Shown here: positions 57,721 through 64,000 of the stretch, one piece after another
Numbering within the stretch: the stretch's first letter is position 1
Layout: each line of letters starts with the position of its first letter
NCBI GenBank assembly: GCA_016707885.1
Contig: JADJGU010000006.1
Location: forward strand, 1 to 64,000
Direction of reading: 5' to 3'
Source of the DNA: Sphingomonadales bacterium
Lineage (GTDB): Bacteria > Pseudomonadota > Alphaproteobacteria > Sphingomonadales > Sphingomonadaceae
Length of the DNA: 64,000 nt
Notes under the pieces: model-generated
Seen by the model: only the letters and a program-made list of their open reading frames with translations
Database searches by the model: none
Told to the model about the DNA's origin: nothing
Translations under genes and position numbers: made by a program

Positions 57721-57890
57721 GCTGTAACTCCCCGAATGCAAATGATGGGAGCGATGCTGCACCCGTTTTCGGCCCAGTTCCAGCGGGAATTCGATGAGCG
57801 ACGCGGATTGGCATGCAAAGCGCATCTTTATCAATAAAAAGCACAGCGCAATTGCCAAGCACAACCCGAGCCGATAGGCGACGCAAGAGC

Positions 57891-59219
57891 ATGTCGTCCG
57901 CCCCGCACCCTTTCAGCATACCCGACTATCGCCGATACTGGCTGGCGCGTTTCATGGCGGTGATCGCCACCATGTCGATGGTCGTGGTCATTGCCTGGCA
58001 GGTCTATGATGTGGCGCGCACCGATTATGGCATGTCGCCAAAGGCAGCCGCTTTCCAGCTTGGCTTGCTCGGGCTGTTCCAGTTCATCCCGCTCGCGTTG
58101 TTGACGCCCGTTGCGGGCTGGGCGGCGGACCGTTTCGAACGGCGACGTGTCGCGATTTTCGCCAACATGGTCGATGCAGGGGTCGCGCTCGGCCTGGGCA
58201 TTTTGACCTATCATGATGCGCTGACTTTGCCTTTGCTATTTTTGCTCGCGGCGTTCCACGGCGTCGCGCGTGTTTTTGTCGGCCCGTCAATGGCGGCGAT
58301 TGCACCGAACATCGTTCCACCGGAATCGTTGCCTCGCGCCATCGCTTTGGGTTCTATCGCCTGGCAAAGCGCATCGGTGATCGGCCCTGCGGTCGGCGGC
58401 TTGATGTATGCTCAAAACGCAGCGGGTTCTTACTGGATGACGGTGGTGTTGCTCATCCTGTCGAGCATTTCTATCGCGACTGTTCGACCGGTTTTCCCGC
58501 CACCAATGACCGAGAAAAAGCATCCGGTGCGGATGATGGTTGAAGGGATGAAATATACTTTCTCCGAACGGTTTCTGTTGGGGGCAATCACGCTCGATCT
58601 GTTTGCCGTGCTATTGGCGGGCGCGACTGCTCTGCTGCCAGTATATGCGCGCGATATATTGCATGTGGGGCCCGACGGTTTAGGCCAGCTTCGCGCCGCT
58701 CCCGCCTTTGGTGCCGCGATAGTCGCGATTTACCTCTCGTTCCGACCATTGAAGCATAATGTCGGTGCCAAGATGCTTTGGGCGGTGGTGGTGTTCGGCA
58801 TTGCAACCATCGGCTTTGGCTATTCGCATATCATCGGTGAATATCTGTTCGGTGATGCCAAGATAGATTGGCTCGACATGGGTGCGTCCATGGCGGTCGC
58901 ACTTTCGATGCTTGCCATATTGGGGGCAGCCGACATGCTCTCGGTCTATGTGCGCGGCTCACTGGTTCAACTCAACACACCCGACGCCATGCGCGGGCGG
59001 GTGAGTTCGGTGTCGGGGCTCGCCATTTCGGCCTCGAACGAGTTGGGCGAACTGCAATCGGGCTTTGCCGCGGCATTGCTCGGTCCAGTCGGAGCAGTTG
59101 TATTCGGTGGCGCCGGGGCTATTGTTATCACAGGAATCTGGGCAAAGCTGTTCCCCGAACTGAAAAACGCCCGGACATTCGAGCCGCAATTTCGTGAAGT
59201 AAAGGAGCCGAAACCATGA
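57891..59219 (+). CDS. MFS transporter, EntS/MFS_3 type
   Basis: A 442-residue, twelve-helix transporter. I use ATG 57891 (MSSAPHPFSIPDYRRYWLARF). FSIPDYRRYWLARF and the motif A-like PVAGWAADRFERRRV are typical of EntS-like exporters. MRGRVSSVSGLAISASNELGELQSGF is the conserved helix-10 loop of the group. The substrate is unknown. Its stop overlaps the cysK start (ATGA), so it is co-translated with cysteine synthase; export of cysteine, an acylserine or a related metabolite is an attractive but unproven idea. Confidence 0.88.
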   Translation: MSSAPHPFSIPDYRRYWLARFMAVIATMSMVVVIAWQVYDVARTDYGMSPKAAAFQLGLLGLFQFIPLALLTPVAGWAADRFERRRVAIFANMVDAGVALGLGILTYHDALTLPLLFLLAAFHGVARVFVGPSMAAIAPNIVPPESLPRAIALGSIAWQSASVIGPAVGGLMYAQNAAGSYWMTVVLLILSSISIATVRPVFPPPMTEKKHPVRMMVEGMKYTFSERFLLGAITLDLFAVLLAGATALLPVYARDILHVGPDGLGQLRAAPAFGAAIVAIYLSFRPLKHNVGAKMLWAVVVFGIATIGFGYSHIIGEYLFGDAKIDWLDMGASMAVALSMLAILGAADMLSVYVRGSLVQLNTPDAMRGRVSSVSGLAISASNELGELQSGFAAALLGPVGAVVFGGAGAIVITGIWAKLFPELKNARTFEPQFREVKEPKP

Positions 59220-60136
59220 AGGCCAATTCCATCCTCGAAACCATCGGCAATAGCGCACATATCCGCCTCCAGCGGATGTTCGGTGACGCCGAAGTCTGGG
59301 TAAAGTCGGAACGGTCGAACCCAGGTGGGTCGATCAAGGACCGTATCGGGCTTGCGATGATCGAGGCTGCCGAAAAGGATGGCAGCCTGAAACCGGGCGG
59401 CACCATTATCGAACCAACCAGCGGCAACACCGGTGTCGGCCTTGCGATGGTGGCAGCGGTCAAGGGCTATAAGCTGGTGCTCGTGATGCCTGAAAGCATG
59501 TCGATTGAACGGCGCCGCCTGATGCTTGCTTATGGCGCGACCTTCGACCTGACGCCCCGCGACAAAGGCATGAAAGGTGCGATTGAGCGCGCGATCGAAC
59601 TGGTCGAAAGCACCCCGAATAGCTGGATGCCACAGCAGTTCGAAAATCCCGCCAATGTCGATGTCCATGTGCGCACGACCGGCCCGGAAATTCTTGCCGA
59701 TTTCAAGGATAGCCCGATTGACGTGCTGATCACAGGCGTGGGAACGGGCGGTCATATCACCGGCTGCGCCAAATTTCTGAAAGAGGCGTGGCCGAACCTG
59801 AAGGTTTATGCCGTCGAACCGACGCTGTCACCCGTGATCAGTGGCGGTCAGCCCGGGCCGCACCCGATACAGGGCATTGGTGCGGGCTTCATCCCCGCCA
59901 ACCTACACACACAGTTGATCGATGGTGTGATTCAGGTTGATCCTGAAAATGCCAAGGAAATGGCGCGCCGCGCCGCACGCGAAGAAGGCATGCTGGTTGG
60001 TATTTCTTCGGGCGCGACGCTCGCCGCGATTGCACAGAAACTGAAGGAACTGCCCGCCGGTACACGGGTGCTTGGTTTCAACTATGATACAGGCGAACGC
60101 TATCTTTCGGTTCCCGATTTCCTGCCTGTGGAATGA
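59216..60136 (+). CDS. cysK: cysteine synthase A
   Basis: A 306-residue PLP enzyme, which makes cysteine from O-acetylserine and sulfide in the cytosol. The PLP lysine is Lys41 in PGGSIKDRIG. TSGNTGVGLA is the phosphate/substrate loop and GVGTGGHITG the second phosphate site. EPTLSPVISGGQPGPHPIQGIGAGFIP is the closing-lid region and has the CysK rather than CysM pattern. The C-terminus lacks any extension. The start overlaps the MFS stop. A GC-rich stem-loop follows. Confidence 0.95.
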   Translation: MKANSILETIGNSAHIRLQRMFGDAEVWVKSERSNPGGSIKDRIGLAMIEAAEKDGSLKPGGTIIEPTSGNTGVGLAMVAAVKGYKLVLVMPESMSIERRRLMLAYGATFDLTPRDKGMKGAIERAIELVESTPNSWMPQQFENPANVDVHVRTTGPEILADFKDSPIDVLITGVGTGGHITGCAKFLKEAWPNLKVYAVEPTLSPVISGGQPGPHPIQGIGAGFIPANLHTQLIDGVIQVDPENAKEMARRAAREEGMLVGISSGATLAAIAQKLKELPAGTRVLGFNYDTGERYLSVPDFLPVE

Positions 60137-60142
60137 TATGTA

Positions 60143-60166
60143 CCGGGGCGGATCGCTCCGCCCCGG
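60143..60166 (+). terminator. 10-bp perfect hairpin after cysK (no T-run)
   Basis: CCGGGGCGGA (60143-60152) pairs perfectly with TCCGCCCCGG (60157-60166) around a 4-base loop, 7 bases after the cysK stop. The lack of a T-run makes it an unusual terminator; it may stabilise the mRNA end instead. Confidence 0.5.
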
Positions 60167-60205
60167 CTCCGGCCCGACCTGAAGCGACCCGCGGACCGAA
60201 ACAGG

Positions 60206-60502
60206 TCAACGTTCGGCGTCAGGCTTTCCATCGCCGTCATTGTCGAACTGGTCAGGCTTGGCATCGCCGTTGGTGTCCCACGCGTCGGCCTTTCCATCGC
60301 CGTCGCGGTCCCAAGCATCCAGTTTCCCATCGCCATTGCTGTCGAGCGTAGGCGGTGGGACGGGTGTTTCGGCGCTAGTCGCCGGTTTTACGGGTTTTTC
60401 AGGTTCGGCTGCGTGGACTGTTCCAAAGGCAAAAGGCAGAATAAGCGCCAGTGCGGCGGCCCATGCGACCGGACTTTGCGACCATTTCCGGGTTATCGAC
60501 AT
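60206..60502 (-). CDS. small secreted protein with calcium-binding DxDGDG repeats
   Basis: A 98-residue exported protein. The signal peptide is residues 1-31 (cleavage after VHA). A Pro/Thr-rich linker (PEKPVKPATSAETPVPPP) follows. Then come four Asp-rich repeats, DSNGDGKLDAW, DRDGDGKADAW, DTNGDAKPDQF and DNDGDGKPD, the thrombospondin type 3/dockerin-like pattern that binds calcium. GAGGAG precedes the ATG. It has no other domain, so it may coat the surface or act as a calcium buffer or adhesin cap. The function is unknown. The repeats are near-identical in DNA and could change in number by slippage. Confidence 0.75.
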   Translation of the reverse strand: MSITRKWSQSPVAWAAALALILPFAFGTVHAAEPEKPVKPATSAETPVPPPTLDSNGDGKLDAWDRDGDGKADAWDTNGDAKPDQFDNDGDGKPDAER

Positions 60503-60644
60503 CGGTTGCTCCTCTTCTGTACAACCCCCTGTCGAAAGGGACTTTTCTATCTTTGCAGCGCCTATGCCAGCCGCAATCGCCGACTGGTGGCCTCCAAAAG
60601 CCTAACCGTCCATCGCACTCGGCCGGTCGTGCATTGAATGCAGA

Positions 60645-62156
60645 CTAACGTTTCGTCGCTCTGCGTCGTCCAAGCCTTTTGGCAATCCGCGCGCGACCCT
60701 CACGCCAGCGCTTGCGCAATCCGCGCTGCTGCAACGGTTCAAGAAAGCCGTTGGAATGTTCCGGATCGAGCAATTCATTTTCGGCGATAAGCTTATCGAG
60801 CGGCCCCGGTTTTTCGAGATCGAGCAATTCAAGTGTCTTGCCCTCAGCGCGCAATGCTTCGACTGTGTCGACCAGCGAACCGCTTTTTGCGAATGTTGCC
60901 ACGACGACTTTTTCATCAACGCCCAGATGCTCTGCCAGCAATCGCGTCCGCAGCGCGGCTATCGCCTTTTCGCAGCCCTTGTTGGCAGGCAAGGCGCAGT
61001 CGAGCACCATGTCGCATTCGCTATCCAGCCCCAGCGAGCGGTTGTTGAGATTGGCCGAGCCGATCCGCAATATTCGGTCGTCGACAATCATCAGCTTGGC
61101 ATGGACATAGATGTCGGAACCGCCCTTGGTAACGGGCACATAGATGCGGAAGCGATCGCCCTTGTCGACCTTGCCAATGGCACGCGCCAGTTGCACCCGC
61201 GCCGCATCCATGGCTTTCTGCTCGAGCCAACCTTCCGCCGAACGCGGCATCACCACGACGATATCGGGCGGATTGGCCTCCCCCATGCGCGTTGCGATGG
61301 CAGCGGCGATCTTGGCAGAGGTCAGATATTGGTTTTCGATATAGATGAACTTCTGCGCAGCCGCGATCATATCGAGGTAGAGCGTCTCGATCTCGCGCAC
61401 CTCCTCTACGTCACCATAAGGCGCTCGTGTTCGGGCGATAGCCAGATCGACATTTTCGAAGAGCACTGGGACGTCGTCGGGCCATTGCGGTTCGATTGGC
61501 TGTACGGGCGGCAACGGCTTCCCCCCCGCAATAGCCCAGCGATCCCGTGCTAAATCACCCAGCGCAGCCGCAACATCACCGTCCATCAGCATCGTGGTAT
61601 CATGCCAGGGCGCTTGCGGCTTGCCATTTGGTAATAGGCGTTTGGGATCATCGTCCAGATGCTCCGTAGTGTCCCAACGCCCCGATGCCAGATCGATACC
61701 ACCACAGACGGCCAGGCAATCATCGACAATGACAATTTTCTGGTGATGGCTGCACCCTGCAGGGTGCGCGCCATCAAATTTGAACTCGATCGCCCGCGTT
61801 GCCGCCCATCGGGCGAGCGTCCATGCGCTGGTCGGGTTCAGGAATTGCTTGAGCGCCCCGAACCGCCATTTGAGGATCGCGATGCGGCGGCGTGGGTTGC
61901 GGCGCGCCAGCCGCAGGAAAAAGCCCGAAAGGCGTGCGCGCCTGCTCCGGTCACCGGGCTCAAGCGAAATGCGGGAATCAAAATCCCAGCCGATGAACAG
62001 TAACAGGTTCTGCGCGTCCTCGCACAGTTCGCGGACATAGTGGAAATAGTCGGCGGCATCGACCACCACCGAAACACGGTTTGCGCGAGCAATCCGCCAA
62101 CAATTGCGTCCCTCTTCAACGACAGGCACAATATCGGCGGATGGCTTTGCTGCCAT
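60645..62156 (-). CDS. phospholipase D-superfamily protein (cardiolipin synthase-like)
   Basis: A 503-residue enzyme of the PLD superfamily. The first HKD motif is HHQKIVIVDD (His138, Lys140, Asp145) and the second is HAKLMIVDD (His352, Lys354, Asp359), followed by IGSANLNNRSLGLDSECD. There is no N-terminal membrane helix pair, unlike ClsA, so it looks like a soluble or peripheral PLD/ClsB-type phosphatidyltransferase or phospholipase. The C-terminus is rich in Arg (RGLRKRWREGRARIAKRLGRRRATKR, seen in parts), which may bind anionic membrane. The ACAD gene ends 1 base upstream, on the same strand. Confidence 0.88.
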   Translation of the reverse strand: MAAKPSADIVPVVEEGRNCWRIARANRVSVVVDAADYFHYVRELCEDAQNLLLFIGWDFDSRISLEPGDRSRRARLSGFFLRLARRNPRRRIAILKWRFGALKQFLNPTSAWTLARWAATRAIEFKFDGAHPAGCSHHQKIVIVDDCLAVCGGIDLASGRWDTTEHLDDDPKRLLPNGKPQAPWHDTTMLMDGDVAAALGDLARDRWAIAGGKPLPPVQPIEPQWPDDVPVLFENVDLAIARTRAPYGDVEEVREIETLYLDMIAAAQKFIYIENQYLTSAKIAAAIATRMGEANPPDIVVVMPRSAEGWLEQKAMDAARVQLARAIGKVDKGDRFRIYVPVTKGGSDIYVHAKLMIVDDRILRIGSANLNNRSLGLDSECDMVLDCALPANKGCEKAIAALRTRLLAEHLGVDEKVVVATFAKSGSLVDTVEALRAEGKTLELLDLEKPGPLDKLIAENELLDPEHSNGFLEPLQQRGLRKRWREGRARIAKRLGRRRATKR

Positions 62157-62157
62157 A

Positions 62158-63957
62158 TCAGGCTACCGCAAACATCTCCGGCTCAAGTGCCATGATCGCT
62201 TCGCTTCCTGCCTCGATCTTGCGGCGCAGCGCACCGCAGTCGGGGATGAAACGCTCGGCAAAATAGCGTGCGGTCACCAGCTTGGTTTCATAGAATTTTG
62301 CATTGCCCGTTCCGGCGTCAAGTGCGGCCTGGGCAGCAGTCGCCATGCGCAACCATTGCAGGCCCAGTGCGACGATGCCCATGATGTGCATATAATGATG
62401 CGCACCGGCACCGACATTGTTCGGGTTGGCCATGCCATTCTGCATGAACCACATCGTCGCTGCCTTAAGTTCGCCATTGGCCTTTTCGAGGCGGGCTGCG
62501 AAATCTTCCAGCTTGCTGCCCTTGGCAGCGGCGCATTCATCATCGACCAGCTTGAAAAATGCCTGCACTGCACGCCCGCCATTCTGGGCCAGCTTGCGAC
62601 CGACCAGATCCATCGCCTGCACGCCATTGGCGCCTTCGTAGATCATCGTGATGCGGGCATCGCGGACATATTGTTCCATGCCCCATTCACCGACATAGCC
62701 ATGGCCGCCATAGACCTGCTGTGCATTGGTCGCGACTTCATAGCCCTTATCGGTGCCATAGCCTTTGATAACGGGGGTCAACAGCGAGAGCAGGTCGTCC
62801 GCAACCGTGCGTTCTTCCTCGGTCTGGCCATTGTGGATGATGTCGGCGAGTAGCGCACCGTTGAGGCACAAAGCGCGCATCCCTTCGGTGAACGCCTTCG
62901 AATCCATCAGCATCCGGCGGATGTCGGGGTGGACGAACAGCGTGTCGGCTTTCTCGTTCAGATCCTGCGGCCCGGTCAGCGCTCGGCCCTGACGGCGATC
63001 ATGCGCATATTGCACCGCATTCTGGTAGGCGACTTCTGCGACACCCAAGCCCTGCTGGCCTACCCCCAGACGCGCAATATTCATCATGATAAACATCGCA
63101 GCGAGGCCTTTATTCTCCTCACCCACCAGATAGCCGGTCGCGCCATCATAGTTCATAACGCAGGTCGCGTTGCCATGAATGCCCATCTTGTGTTCGAGCG
63201 AGCCACAGCCCAGCGGATTGCGCGCGCCCAGCGAGCCATCTTCGTTGACGAGGAATTTGGGCACGATGAAAAGCGATATGCCCTTCACATTGTCAGGAGC
63301 ATCAGGAGTCTTCGCGAGCACCAGATGGATGATATTTTCTGCCAGGTCATGGTCGCCCGACGAAATGAATATCTTGGTGCCTGTGATTGCATAGCTGCCA
63401 TCGCCATTGGGCACCGCCTTGGTGCGGATCAGGCCCAGATCGGTGCCGCAATGCGGCTCGGTCAGGTTCATTGTGCCCGTCCATTTGCCGCTGATCATGT
63501 TGGGCGCATAGATCGCCTTCAACTCGTCGCTGCCCTTGACGAGGATTGCCGAAACTGCGCCATGGGTCAGCCCGGGATACATGGCAAAGGCCATGTTCGA
63601 GCTTGCCATATATTCTTCGAATGCCATTGACAGGATATGCGGCATCCCCTGCCCGCCATATTCAACCGGCGCCGAAAGCGTTCCCCAACCGGCTTCGCAA
63701 TAGGCCTTATAGGCTTCCTTGAAGCCGTCGGGTGTCGTCACCGAACCATCGGCATGGCGGGTGCAGCCTTGCTTGTCGCCAACCCCGTTTAGTGGAAACA
63801 GCTCATTCTCGACGAACTTCGCACCCTCGGTCAAAATTGCTTCGACCATATCGGCGCTGGCATTTTCAAAACCCGGCATATTGGCATATTTCTCGATACC
63901 GAGCACTTCGTTGAGAATGAAAAGCGTGTCGCGCAACGGCGCTTTATATTGCGGCAT
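62158..63957 (-). CDS. acyl-CoA dehydrogenase, large (about 600-residue) class
   Basis: A 599-residue flavoenzyme. MPQYKAPLRDTLFILNEVLG is the N-terminal extension of the long class. GWGTLSAPVEYGGQGMP, TGTMNLTEPHCGTDLGLIRT and GTKIFISSGDHDLAENIIHLVLAKTP form the FAD and substrate domains. ITMIYEGANGVQAMDL carries the catalytic Glu. The C-terminal extra domain (after residue 470) is of the type found in DmdC (3-methylmercaptopropionyl-CoA dehydrogenase) and FadE-like long enzymes. Substrate preference cannot be told from sequence. Upstream of its start, bases 63988-64000 may hold the last codons of a further minus-strand gene cut by the window edge. Confidence 0.92.
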   Translation of the reverse strand: MPQYKAPLRDTLFILNEVLGIEKYANMPGFENASADMVEAILTEGAKFVENELFPLNGVGDKQGCTRHADGSVTTPDGFKEAYKAYCEAGWGTLSAPVEYGGQGMPHILSMAFEEYMASSNMAFAMYPGLTHGAVSAILVKGSDELKAIYAPNMISGKWTGTMNLTEPHCGTDLGLIRTKAVPNGDGSYAITGTKIFISSGDHDLAENIIHLVLAKTPDAPDNVKGISLFIVPKFLVNEDGSLGARNPLGCGSLEHKMGIHGNATCVMNYDGATGYLVGEENKGLAAMFIMMNIARLGVGQQGLGVAEVAYQNAVQYAHDRRQGRALTGPQDLNEKADTLFVHPDIRRMLMDSKAFTEGMRALCLNGALLADIIHNGQTEEERTVADDLLSLLTPVIKGYGTDKGYEVATNAQQVYGGHGYVGEWGMEQYVRDARITMIYEGANGVQAMDLVGRKLAQNGGRAVQAFFKLVDDECAAAKGSKLEDFAARLEKANGELKAATMWFMQNGMANPNNVGAGAHHYMHIMGIVALGLQWLRMATAAQAALDAGTGNAKFYETKLVTARYFAERFIPDCGALRRKIEAGSEAIMALEPEMFAVA

Positions 63958-64000
63958 GGATACCCTCTTGTGTAATTGTTGCGCCGCTCAGGCGGCTTTG

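Noticed and set aside
63988..64000. Possible last codons (KAA, stop) of a minus-strand gene at the window edge
   Set aside because: Only 13 bases are visible, which cannot support a feature.
1..64000. CRISPR array, prophage, insertion sequence, tRNA or rRNA genes
   Set aside because: Looked for spaced direct repeats, transposase or phage structural motifs and cloverleaf ends on both strands; none seen. A covariance-model scan would be needed to exclude small RNAs.

Overview
The window is a piece of an alphaproteobacterial chromosome, most likely from the Sphingomonadales (Sphingopyxis/Sphingorhabdus-like). This is inferred from fairly high GC, a TonB-dependent receptor of sphingomonad style, and familiar gene orders such as rimP-nusA-ylxR-infB-rbfA, truB-rpsO-pnp and trpF-trpB-trpA-accD-folC. 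No phage, insertion sequence, CRISPR array, tRNA or rRNA gene was found by eye. Most of the window is core genome, packed tightly with many 1-4 base start/stop overlaps. The unusual material is in small inserted genes, palindromic repeats and a few broken reading frames.

Layout. 1-5 kb: tail of a chemotaxis receptor, an SDR oxidoreductase, a subclass B3 metallo-beta-lactamase, prmA, then a compact ECF sigma / anti-sigma / fasciclin module. 5-11 kb: phhA, a DUF2459 gene, then (minus strand) bamD, recN and a ligA whose frame is broken by two nearby opposite indels. 11-24 kb, mostly minus strand: the translation and RNA-decay cluster rimP-nusA-ylxR-infB-(paaI)-rbfA ... truB-rpsO-pnp, the same order as in E. 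coli, but split between rbfA and truB by yceI, tdk, a DUF6491 gene and a GNAT gene. 24-30 kb: a PQQ-type sugar dehydrogenase, a DUF1499 protein, a frameshifted Tet-like MFS pump, then a coupled run GNAT-DUF1285-NUDIX-cca. 30-37 kb: a GGDEF-EAL protein, parC and a large TonB-dependent receptor. 37-45 kb: purB, lapA, pyrF, VOC gene, trpF, trpB, small membrane ORF, trpA, accD and folC. Four of the junctions in this run carry extra material: two small genes and two inverted-repeat elements. 45-53 kb: an AmpG-like permease, rluB-like and rsmD RNA-modification genes, two transporters, a UvrD/PcrA helicase and an unrecognised AT-richer gene. 53-64 kb: a globin-like protein, a tandem PilZ protein, a DUF4349 lipoprotein, a DUF885 protein, an MFS transporter coupled to cysK, a small calcium-repeat protein, a phospholipase D family protein and a large acyl-CoA dehydrogenase.

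Best leads. (1) The sigma/anti-sigma/fasciclin trio parallels the mycobacterial SigK-RskA-MPT70/83 circuit, with a His-rich fasciclin and an elaborate 3' end. (2) The trp-acc-fol run has been invaded repeatedly without losing its order, including a tiny two-helix membrane ORF translationally coupled between trpB and trpA. (3) Three indels in two genes look either like assembly errors or like real decay, and should be settled before any biology is built on them. (4) The 244-residue gene behind the UvrD helicase is the only sizeable gene I cannot place. I did not find a convincing multi-gene system of wholly unknown type.
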